Assembly: GCA_029721435.1 (NCBI GenBank)
Contig: CM056588.1
Location: 38,085,430-38,149,429, forward strand
Direction of reading: 5' to 3'
DNA: 64,000 bases
Source: Gymnothorax reevesii
Taxonomy: Eukaryota; Chordata; Actinopteri; Anguilliformes; Muraenidae
Shown: piece by piece, positions 47,048 through 58,900 of the stretch
How positions within the stretch are numbered: the stretch's first letter is position 1
Layout: every line of letters starts with the position of its first letter
The notes under the pieces: generated by a model
The model's input: the letters and a program-made list of their open reading frames with translations, nothing else
Told to the model about the DNA's origin: nothing
Databases searched by the model: none
Position numbers and translations under genes: made by a program

Positions 47048-48007
47048 GGCCTCATTTACATTGTCAGTGTAATGTGACCCAATTCCGATTTTTTGCTCTA
47101 ATGTGGCACAGATCAGATATGCTCGTTGACAGTGTAAACAGGAAAAAGATGCATGCATTCGGATATTTTGAGATCGGATACAGGCCTCATTCATATGTGG
47201 AAATAAATCAGATATGTATTGGATATGTACCAATATGTGCCAATGCCGTGTAGACAGGCTGTTTGGATTTTCTTACACATTGCGTCTCTAACGTCACCAA
47301 ATCTGCGATCATTTAGCTTATTTTGTCGCATAAACAGTGAACGCACGGTAAATGAAGGAGGTTTTATATGAGAAGCTGGCAGACTGAACATGGAGGCTGT
47401 CTCGCACCCAGACATTCCTATGAACGCCTGAAGAGGCAATAATCGCAGCAGATGCACAAGATGCAGTTGTGACCCTTTTCCTTCTTCTCTGCCTAAAAAT
47501 CCTGGCGATGTTAGGCGAAGTTTTCATGCACCGCAACTTTATTATCAAACATATCATCGGCCTGCTGATAAAACCTTGTATCTTCAAAATGATAAACTTT
47601 ACAGGAAAATAAAAAATAAATATAAAATTTTAAAAAAGAATAAAATAAGTGAAAATATAAATAAAATTTTTAAAAAAATTAATTTTGCTTGTAAGAACAG
47701 TGGACATACAAGTTAATGTTTCTTATTAATTTGGAGATACGAGGTTTTATCGGCAGGCCGACGATATGTCAGCATCATCCATTTTTTTGGCTTAGCAGTT
47801 AGCGCTTGGTGCAGAAGTAGGTGTGGCCTAAAGTTTAGTAAAAACTAAAAGTGGGCATGCGCGATGTTTCAGATGTTGTAGGCAAGTGTAATTGCGTGAA
47901 TCAGATATGGGTCACTTGACAAAATACGTGTAACTGCACGGTAAAAAAAATCAGATTCAGGCAGAAAATCCAATCTGGGCGTCAAGACTTACAATGTAAA
48001 TACGGCC
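47048..48007. mobile_element. Harbinger-like MITE within the L1 remnant
   Basis: Ends GGCCTCATTTACATTG and inverse GGCCGTATTTACATTG, with a TTA duplication (47045-47047, 48008-48010). Holds a second inverted element at 47549-47769. Confidence 0.85.
47549..47769. mobile_element. short inverted-end MITE nested in the Harbinger-like MITE
   Basis: Ends acatatcatcggcctgctga and inverse acatatcgtcggcctgccga, about 34 bases each with few mismatches. The AT-rich core has no coding sequence. Confidence 0.8.
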
Positions 48008-48265
48008 TTAAAAACCGATCCACTCAATCAATCACTCTCTCACTCCCATCGGGGTCGTGTCTACGTCCACTGGCCTAGCAGCTGGTGACCTGATCCAACT
48101 CTCTGTTCACAGCGATCCCAGCGGGATCGTGCTGATGGCCACTGGCCCAGCAGCTGGTGACCTGCTCCATTTTGTGAGCCCTCCGATTCTCGACCTCAAA
48201 GTCATAACATATGTCCATCAATATGCACTGTCCCTGTTTAAAAAACAATAAATAAAGAAAAAACC

Positions 48266-50797
48266 TTGATACTCATATGCACACTTGTCACATGTATGTA
48301 CTGTTATCATTTGAATACATTTTCCCTGTAATTATACATACTGTTACCTATCAGTCTACCTATCAGTGACTGTTTTATTTATCCCATTTGTGTCTGTAAG
48401 TCCTGTCCTGTCCATGTCTGGTTATGTTAGTCCAATTGCTTCTTAGGTTAATGTTTTGTCTATTGCTGCTGGTCTGTTTGTTCTGTCCTCTCTATTTGTG
48501 GCTGTTTGTTTTACTCCGTCTATATCTATCCATATCTATATCAGCTCCCCATTTGATTGTACTGTGTGTCTATTGTTTTCACTGTTTGTGATTACTGTAT
48601 TTACTTTTTTGTGTAACTTGCTTTGCTTTGTTATAGCTCTCCCTCAGAGAGATTTCACATTTTTTTTTTGTGCACAACATATATAATTAAGAGTAAAGTT
48701 GTCCTCCAAAGGGGGGGGGGGGGGCAAAAAAAAAGTGCACTATTCAGATACAGTAGAAATATTTTGTCAAAATATCAGGCGCAGTTTACATTAACGCGAT
48801 GAATACACTTTGCAGAAAACTCTGGCTTCAAATTGTACAGCCTTTCCTGGCCTCAGATCTGCCGTTCCTGTGCTGAGGTACTTGCCGTCAAGCCTAAGAA
48901 CTGTCAGTTGATGATGTCACAGTGAGTTGGTCCAAAGTTTTTCTTCAAACCCTTCCGCATGCATCTCCCGTTCAAGTCAGGGGTGATAAATCCAGTGTCA
49001 TTACTAGTGCAGATGCTCCTTTATAGACAATAACTTCCAGATAAATGGCTTTGACACATGAAACAAATGCTACACCAGTTACAATAGCAGTAGAACATGC
49101 ATACAAACATGCCAAATAATGACTGAGATTTTTTTTTGAGTGAAGTTCACCATTACAATCAGTGCATGCAAGGGCACCAACTGTTTTTTTTAATGAAGAT
49201 GTACATGTACAATGAAAATGCACTTAAGTGAAAATGAGAGACCTCCCACCATCGTAGATGTCATTACAGACAATATAATTATACAAATTAAGCATATCAG
49301 AATTACAAGTCAAATTAGTTCTGTTAGAGACAGAATAGTGATGCTCAGGATTGAAAAGGTTAAAAATTTTTTCACATTTTACTTCAACATCCTGTATACT
49401 GGCTAAAGGTATAAACACAACTTGAAAAGTTTTCATTCTATGTTCCACAAGCACAAAAAAAGAAAATAGATTAGGTTTGCTCCAATTTTGCAAACATATC
49501 TCTTATCTGCTTAGTTTACATCGCTGTAAGTGAACGTTATTTGCAAAGTGCCGTTTACAGAGAGACTGTCACAAAGTCATCTAATGCCGTACAAGGGAAA
49601 AGTCTGGCCTAAATCCCAAATATAGATTGTTTAAACAGGATTATTATTGCATGCGTGCAAATTATAGGCCATTATAAAACTTCGCAGTTTTGTCAAATAA
49701 GTGAGTTTGCAATTGGCATACTCGGAACAGCAATGTGCACCAGAGCTGTCACTGGAGAACTGAATGTTCATCTTTCTACAGTGAACGCCGCCGCCCCCCC
49801 GATGTAGTTCCAAGTTTTGGCAGCATGTCCAATCGCAAATCCACAGCCCATGCATTAGCATGTCAGCCCAGGACCAGGATCAGCTGTGAACAGCCACTTA
49901 ATCAGGTGGTAAAACTGTCGGTTTCCCAGAACAGAAATTGTTATCACAGACTGCCAGGAACTATTTAAGTGAAAACTCCTTTTCACGCCTTTCATCCTCA
50001 CTGATGACTGGATCTTTCAGCGATTCAGCATCGTAACTGGCTCAAGTGAGCAAATGCATACCTTTGATAGCAGAGAGAAGTACCCAATTTACTGATCAAT
50101 CCAGGTCCAAATTAATTTGGCCCCCAGAGAAAAAAAATGTATGTTGCATTTATATTTTTGTTCAGTATATGTTACTTTAAAAGGATATGTTTCTGTGCAA
50201 CCACAGATCAGACAAACTTTATCGCAGGTTTTAGTACATTTTTTCATTTCAGAGGAATGTTAAATGATGCACTCATGATGCAAAATCCATAAATAATGTC
50301 ACTGGCTAAAAATCATAACTTTGATTACGAACTCACTACCTTAGCAAGTCATTTTGTTCAATGCATATTGAAACCTGCATTTCGGTTAAAACCAAGCAGA
50401 TAAAAACCCATTTTCCACCAAGAGAATCATTTGCACCAAATCTACTATACTAACCTACAGACTCTCTCAGTCTCACACACATGCGCACACACACACACGC
50501 ACACATGCGCACACCCCCTTCAAAAGCACAATATTTCAAACTGTACAAAAACTTTTTAGCAGATGCGGCAGTAAGTGTTGAGAGTAGGCTAAAATACGAA
50601 ATACAAGAACATTAAAAAAATAAATATACAATATTTAAAAAATATTTTTCATGATATCCATGTGGAGGATGTCATTTTTGCAGTGAAAATGGTGGAGATC
50701 GAAGACTGCGAACACTGATGTGCTCAAGGGAGCTTTGCAGGTTGATTGGCTGTCGGGGGCCAGTGGGGGTTATGATTGACAGGCAGTGTTTGTGCAC
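48266..50797. other. eps8l2 3' flank, probable 3' UTR side, nothing assigned
   Basis: The eps8l2 3' UTR must begin at 50797 going left, but I could not choose a polyadenylation signal. A (CA)n-like run lies at about 50477-50515 and a 16-base G run near 48709-48724. Confidence 0.35.
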
Positions 50798-50875
50798 TCA
50801 GTCCTGGGAGGGGCTGTCGACGGCCTCCTGTCTCCTCCTCATGATTTCCTGGAGCTCAGAGTCTCCGAGACTCTT
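50798..50875 (-). CDS. eps8l2: eps8l2-like last coding exon
   Basis: Encodes [20 protein letters not shown] and SPSQD, then stop TGA at 50800-50798. [12 protein letters not shown] is a family signature. Acceptor TCTTACAG. Confidence 0.94.
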   Translation of the reverse strand, partial: KSLGDSELQEIMRRRQEAVDSPSQD

Positions 50876-52900
50876 CTGTAAGACACATTGGTGTGTGATT
50901 AGGGGGATCAAAACACCTGCAAGTGTGTCTATTTTTATATTTTTGAATATGTAATTGCATCTGTATTCAACTAAATGAAAGTGGAGGTGGTGTAAGTGGA
51001 GGAAAATTTGCTGGGAAAAAGTACAAACCTGGACCGAAATAATTTAATTTTAAGTGTTTTAGACATCTACTGATGAAATATTGGCTTTAAAAACACAGCC
51101 AGACACTGATCATAACATTGAAATACTGTATAACAGACACATGGTATGTAATATGTGATAGAATATTCCAATAATAGCCTACAGAAAACTTATATAGCGC
51201 TCTGCCAAAAACAAATTAGACAATCTAAAAGACCGTGGGATGATTTGTGAATTGTTTTTTAATAATGCAAAGTGAGGCTCCAAGATTTAGTAGTACTTGA
51301 ACTTTATAATGAAAAATACTGATGTCCTCCATTTTTAGTATCAGAATGTGCCGCAAGAATAAGCCTAAATAATCTACTTAATACTGACAGACCTAATGCG
51401 CAATTTAGTTCAACTGTATTTGTGCAGCAGTTTTTACAAAAGAACTGTCACAAAGACGCTTCAGACAGCAGCATTCGGGCAGTTGCCCAACCTGTCCTAA
51501 TGCAGTGGGTGAGGAAGACTCCTGAATGGGGATTAATCTCTGGAGGAACCCGGCTATAGTGGGGGAGCCCATCCTCCACTGCCTGGGCGTGAGAATCTTC
51601 ACTGGTTTATTTAAACCAGTGTATATGGCGTATATGACATGAAATTCTCTTTTCTTGTTTTTGGTTGTTTGAAATATTTAATAAACAATGTTATTAGAAA
51701 TGACAAAAAAAAATGTTTTAATTTTTTTCTGCTGCCCGAAATACACCGATTTTCCCTCAAACATTGTCCCAGAGACTGGGTCAAACAACGTGACATCAGT
51801 GTAATTGATTGCAGTCTCAGAGTGGTTCAGCTATTGAGTCATTTCACTTGCATTTACTTGCCAAAAACAACGCAATGCAGCTGCACGAATCTGAACCATT
51901 TTGCCCTCAAAGTGGAATCTGAGAGAAATGCATGCATTAATATGAATGTGTGTGACAGGTATTGGAACAGCTCTGATTGGGTGGCTGGAGTATCGAACAA
52001 TTTCGCTTCCTTTCTTAAATGACTTCCTCTTGCTTTCTAAAATGGGTTGGCGGGAGTCAAATCAACTAACCTCAGAGGAATAAATCATGTGATGCATGTC
52101 CTTGAAACAAATTTTGAGTCAAAATAGCGGTAGTTTTGAACAGGAAAAATGGGCTCAATTAAATTTTAAGAAGTGTTTTAATGTCCAAACGCTTTTTCAC
52201 ACACATCAAAGAACCAAATACCGGGGGGAAAAAATGGTGTCATATACACTTAAAAGGAATTTTGTTATAGTCCATTAAAACTCTACCATATTAGCATGTT
52301 AAGTGTGCTGAATAAAAGTAAAATCTAAGATATAGACTGAAGTAATAACAGCTGGGTATCTGCAGTGATTTAAACCTGGAACAGCCGACTCATTCACCCT
52401 ACTTCTCGGTACAGACCCCAGATCCAACAGGAGAAAAATGCAGCACAACTAGACCGATTAAACTGCCCTCCCCACTGAGTTATTATCAATGAATACACTT
52501 CACAAGTACAAAAACATTGAAAAAAAATGATGAGGGAAAATGTTAGCATAAAACACATATTGTGCTATGGCAAATACTGCATTAACAAGCAGGAACATCC
52601 ATTGTGTGCCCTCAACTTTGGGCTGTCTGTGGTAGGCTGGCTGGGTCAGTGTGCATGTATAGCCGTGTATAGACCTCTATCTGGGCTTTCTATATGGTGG
52701 TCTGACTGTATGAGTGAGTGTGTGTGTGTTGTGTGTGTGTGTGTGTGTGTGCGTGCGTGTGTACCTCTGTCTGGGCTTTCTGCACAGTGGTCTGATTGTG
52801 TTTGTGTAAATGGGTAAGTGTATGAGCGCGTGTGTAAGTGAGTGTGTGTTTGTACCTCTATCAGTGCTGTCAGCACAGTGGTCTAGCTGTATGTTTCTCT

Positions 52901-52937
<37 letters not shown>

Positions 52938-55900
52938 CATAAGTGCGTATGTACCTCCATTTGAGCTTTCTGTGCGGTGGTCTGGCTGTATGTACGCAAG
53001 AGTGCGTGTGTGTGTGCATGTGTGTGTTTGTGTGTATGCATAAGTGTGCATACCTCTATCTGTGCTTTCTGCACGGTTGTCTGGCTGTAGACGCGGGCCC
53101 CCTCCTCCCCAGTCACCGCCTTCAGCTCCTCCTTATTGAGAGAGAAGAGCTGAGCCCCTGTCAGGATCCCCAGACACTCCGTGGTGCTGCAGGGGGGACA
53201 GGCCTGTCACTGAGAGCTCATATCAATCCATTTGTCTCGCAGCGATTCAGTGTTGACAAACCGAAACCATCAATCATTCAGTCCTGTGAATAACTCGCAT
53301 CAATTCAGCATCATAGACTGTAAATAAAAGTGAATGACTGACAGCTCCCAAAAAGTGGAGCCAAAACATCTCCACTGCACCCTGGTGGCTGGCTGCAATA
53401 TAGGTCATAAATCCCTCGGCGCTAGCATATGGGGTATGAAAATCAAAGGAGGAGTCAAGTTAATTTTTCCCAAAGATAGTTTCAGTCTATGTGGTGATTC
53501 TCACCATGCAAATGTGTGTGCGCATGTGTTTATTTTTTCTGATGAGTTTTGTTCAATTTTTTTATTTCATACTGTAACAAGCCAGTCAGAGACTGCGAAA
53601 GTTCCCCACCAAAGGACACCCGCATGGACAAACAGAAGGACACAGTCCAATTCAACAAAGAAGTAATTTTGAAAGCTCACTAGTTTGGGAAAAAGTGGTA
53701 GGCATACTAGATTACACTCTTCATATCGTTTGGCTAAAGAGCTAAAATAGCACTTTGAATCCTCCGAATCCCATAAAATCTTCTTAATAAAAAGCAATAT
53801 AATAAATAATACCTGCGTGACTAAAATATTATGTAAAACAAAAAATATTTTGCCAAGGATAGGATCAGATTTTGACTTTCAGTCGAACAGATTCACTTTG
53901 TTAGGTTAACACAGTGGTTCTCAAACTCGGTCCTGGTGCCCCACTGTGTATGCTTTTTTTTTTTGTTCAAACCACAATTGCAATTGTAGAATTTTAAAAA
54001 GCTGTTAATTTGACTTAATTAGCTGCTTTCCATGTTTAGAGCAGTTATAGAACATCTTGAGCCCCATTTTGATGCACATATCCATTCGGCCATGAAGAAT
54101 AAAACCCCTGAACATATTGTGCTTGTTTTTCTATATTGTGAGGATTTTGAGGTAAAAAAACATTCTTAAACAGATCAAATTAGACTGAAAAAATCAAAAA
54201 GATCCAAATTAGGTTGCTGACCACAGGTGTTTTGAGTTTTCAAAATAATTAGCCTGAACTTAATAACATGAACATTGACACCAAACAGGTGTGACTCTAC
54301 TGTTTTGCCAAATACATTGTTATTTTTTGCAACCACGTATCAACAGTTTCACCAATGAGAAACCTACTGATTGTTTACATGGATTAAATGTTTGGTTAAA
54401 TTGTATCTCTTTGCATTTATTCATATTAGCTTCTAATAGACAGTGCGTGAAAAACAATTTGCCCCCTTCCTGATTTCTTTTTTTTTTTTTTACATATTTA
54501 TGGCACTTAAATGTTTCAGATCAAACAAATTTTTATATTAGACAAAGACAACCCGAGTGAATACAAAATGCAGTTTTAAATGACGATTTCATTAAGTAGA
54601 AAAAGCTATCCAAACCTACCTGCCCCAATGTGAAAAAGTAATTGCCCCCTACATCCTAATAACTGGTTGTGCCACCCTCAACAAGAACGGCAATCAAGCG
54701 TTTGCGATAACTGGCAATGAGTCACATCGCTGTGGAAGAATTTTAGCCCACTCTTCTTTGCAGAATTGTTTTAATTCAGCCACATTGGAGGGTATTCAAG
54801 CATGAACAGCCTGTTTAAGGTCATGCCACTGCATCTCAAGCGGATTTTAGACTTTGACTAGGCAACTCCAAAATCTTCATTTTGTATTGTTAAGCCATTC
54901 AGAGGTGGACTTGCTGATGTGTTTCAGATCATTGTCTGCTGCATTACCCAAGTGAGTTTGAAGTCACAAACTGATGGCCGGACGTTCTCCTTCAGGATTT
55001 TCCGGTAGAGAGCCAAATTCATGGTTCCATCAATTACGACAAGTCGTCCAGGTCCTGAAGCAGCAAAGCAGCCCCAAACTATCACTCTACCACCACCATG
55101 TTTGACTTTAGGTATGATGTTCTTTTTATGAAATGCTGTGTTAGTTTTACGCCTGACGTAATGGGATGCACACCTTCCAGTTCAACATTTGTCTCGTCAA
55201 TCTATAGAATATTATACCAACAGTCTTGGGGATCATAAAGATGTATTTTGGCAAATGTGAGACGAGCCTTTGTGTTCTTTTCGGTCAGCAGTGGTTTTTA
55301 ACTTGGAACTCTCCCATGGATGACATTTTTGCCCAGTCTATTTCTTATTGTTCAATCATGAACACTCACTTTTACCGAGGCAATTGAGGCCTTCAGTTCT
55401 TTAGATGTTGTTCTGGGTTCTTTAGCAACCTCCTGGATGAGTGGTCGATGCGCTCTTGGAATAATTTTGGTAGGCTGGCCACGCCAGGGAAGGTTCACCA
55501 CTGCTCTAACTTTTCTCCATTTGTGGACAATGGCTCTCAAAGCGATTTGCCGGTGTCCCAAAGCCTTAGAAATGGCATGCAGCCCTTTCCAGACTGATAG
55601 ATGTCAATTTCTTTGTTTCTCATCTGTTCTTGAATTTCTCTAGTTCGCGGCATGAAATGTTGCTTTTTGAGATCTTTTAGCCTACTTCAGTGTCAGACAG
55701 GTTCCATTAAAGTGATTTCATGATTCAACAGGTCTGGCAGTAATCAGGCTTGGGTGTGGCTCGCGAAATTGGACTCAGAAAATGTGGTTAATCACAATTA
55801 ATTCATGATTTAAGAAGGGGGGGGGGAGGCAATTACTTTTTCACATGGGGCCAAGTAGGTTTGGTTCACTTTTTCCCCTGCATTTTGTATTTACTCAGGT

Positions 55901-58900
55901 TATCTTTGTCCAATATTAAAATTTGTTTGATGATCTGAAACATTTATGTCTGAAAAATATGCAAAAAAGTAAGAAATCGGGAAGGGGGCAAATACTTTTT
56001 CATGGCACTGTATCTGAATGTGGATTTGAATTTTTTATTCTTCATGGCATATATAGATTTGTCAAATGTGGCTTAAGCGGATAAATCACTGCTCTAAACA
56101 TAAATGCACCAAATTAAGACAAATCAACAGCTTGTTAAAATCCTAAAATTGCCATTGTGGTGGGCACAAAAGCCAGCATGCACAGTGGGGCACCAGGCCC
56201 GAGTTTGAGAACCACTGGGTTAACAGTTTTCAGAGTTCTGAGCACGCAGAGTAATCATTTTGACAGAACTCAAATGAATTCAGTAATACACAATGCAAAT
56301 TGGGCAAAAGCCAAGTGTACATCAAAAAGCACTTCAATACAGCAAATAAGAATTTACATTTCATTTTAAACTCATAGTTACTTTCAGAAGTGTTCGTGCA
56401 CATGCAAAAACACTCACACAGACCTGTGTGTTGTGGACGCACACATACAGACTCTGACATATACAAGCATACGCACAGACACGCTCAAGATTACACATAA
56501 GCACGCAAGCAGATACTCAAATGCGCTAATAACACAGAAGCACACAAACACGGGGACTCACGCTTCAGAGAAGCCCTTTGCTTTGAGCCAGGCTGTGACC
56601 TGCTCTGGGGTGGACTCAAACTTGAGCGGGACGCTGGTGCTGGACGATCGCTCCACCCGGAAGTTTCTTGTGGGGCCCTGACTCTTACTGGTGGTGATCC
56701 TCTTCAGCAGTTCGTCATTCACCTCGTCCATCTGATGACGCGCTACAGGATGGGGCGAGGGAAAGAACATTGGAGTGACAGCATGGTAGAAAGGGATAGA
56801 GTGATAAAGACTGATTGAGAGTCCAAAGAGCGAGTGATTTTATTTATATATAACTTACAGAAAAATATTCTGTGTATGCATTTCATGCCAATAAAGCTTA
56901 ACTATTGAATTTAAAATCTACTTTATTGGCACAGTTATGAAGATATTATGGAACTTCAAATATGGCAGTCAAAAACAAAAAAATAAACAAGACGAGAGAG
57001 GAGTGGATACAGGGCTGTGGAAATGTTTTCCCCCTCAGCAATTTCTTCTATTTTTGTATATTTCTCACACTTAAATATTTCAAATCAAACTTATTTTAAA
57101 ATGAGAAAAAGATAAAAGAAAGAAAGAAAACATAAAATGCAGTTCTGAAATGTTGATTTGTTTACTGAAGGAATAAAACGATTCAGCACAACCTGAACCT
57201 ATGTGGAAAAAGTAATAGCCCCTTTAGTTACTAAATCAGCCTATTGAAAAAATTCATTAGTAACTGGATTCAATTTCAGCAGACACACTCAGGCAGGATC
57301 AGCCTGATCCTGCCACCCTTGTTGAATCTAAATATCCCTTCAACAGAACCTGTCAGATGGCACGAAGAAGACAAAAAGCAGTGCATGATGCAGTGATCAA
57401 GAGAAATTCTATAACAGTCTAACACGCCTGATTCAAATGAATGTAGCTCGTAAAGGGCTTAAGAATAAATCCGATGCATGATAACAAGGCAACCTGAAGC
57501 GAGAGAGAACAGAGATGTGTAAAACATGCACGGTTGTGGATGCTCAGATGCAGTGCTTCCAACCCTTGATCTATACCGTCTTAATTAGGCATGAGGGGAA
57601 AAATGAGTAGACATTTGGAGGGAATCATGAGCTTACAGTCTCTGTTTGACCGATCTCTTTCAAAGCTGTTCACCCGCCCGACAGAGCCAGAGGGAGACAG
57701 GCCACCGTAAGATTGGGCATGCTGCAGGGGGGAGAGATTCAGACAGAAATTCAATTTCCAGGCCCTTCTGTAACTCATATATATATATATATCTCCAATG
57801 ACTGTTTGAATGACTATCTGCATAACATCAGTGCTTTAGGACCCACCATTTCAACCGTGTTAATGTGAAAATCAGCCCGTCATAAAATTGTCTGTTTGTG
57901 TGCTTGGGACAGAGAGAACGTGCATTTGTGTATGTGTGTGAGAAAGAGACTAAGTGTGTGTACCTGCACGTGTGTGCGAGAGAGCGAGAGTTTGTGTTTG
58001 CTTGTGTGTTAGTGTGTATGTCAGGGTTGGGTTCAATTACTTTTTTCAATTACAATTGTACAGTAATTGTAATCAATAACTTTCGTAATTGTAATTTAAT
58101 TTTAATCAAATTCTTTATCGAAAAGTTTTTGTAATTGTAATAGAACATTCTGTTCAGAGAGTAATTGTGTAATTACAATTACAATCAATTAATTGTAATT
58201 GAAAAAAGTAATTGAACCCAACCCTGGTGCTCGTGTCCAGGAGTGAGAAAGTGTGTGCTCGTGTATGAGTGAGAAAGAGAGAAAGAATGTGTGTGTGTAC
58301 ACCTGCACATTGTCACCTGACTATGGGTAGGCTCTGGTAAGACCAGGTGCTGGTCCTGCGTCACCAAGTCCAGGATGTTGGAGGGCACATATCCCGACTG
58401 ACCACTTCGGTTCCGCAGCTTCCACCACTGCTTATTATCCTCAATCACCTGCAGGGGGCAGCACATGTCACAGATGTGTTCAGCTCTAGGGTTCTATTAT
58501 ATCCGTACCTTTCATCAATCGTTAACTACAAGTCATCACTCAGACAAACTCTGCAGTGACTCGAACCTCAATGGCAGGACGGGATTTGAAAAAACTGGGT
58601 TTTGTCGGCCTACGAACGCATAAATGACGGCTTGAAGTTACAAAACCCAAAACCAGTGAAGTTGGCACGTTGTGTAAATCGTAAATAAAAACAGAATACA
58701 ATGATTTGCAAATCCTTTTCAACCTATATTCAATTGAATACACTGCAAAGACAAGTTACTTAATGTTCGAACAGGTAAACTTTGTAATTTATTGCAAATA
58801 TTAGCTCATTTGGAATTTGATGCCTGCAACATGTTTCAAAAAAGCTGGCACAAGTGGCAAAAAAGAGTGAGAGAGTTGAGGAATGCTCATCAAACACTTA

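Larger units (their letters stand above)
46080..48265 (+). mobile_element. L1-type LINE 3' end, decayed and interrupted
   Basis: Decayed frames read like the end of a fish L1 ORF2: LQLKVIHRAHI, KMGFIDSDTCSQCTLNT (about 46600-46700) and, in the frame at 46753-47034, LSIANKIILLNWQSRDK. It ends in an A-rich tail with aataaataaagaaaaaa near 48250. A MITE at 47048-48007 splits it just after the ORF end. Confidence 0.7.

Noticed and set aside
38205..50797. Second desaturase gene (fads1-like) after fads2
   Set aside because: I searched by eye for HPGG, HDFGH, HFQHH and QIEHH coding sequences on both strands and saw none.
52646..53116. His/Thr repeat proteins from long frames
   Set aside because: They come from reading (CA)n tracts; only the first copy next to the exon is a plausible extension, reported as a finding.
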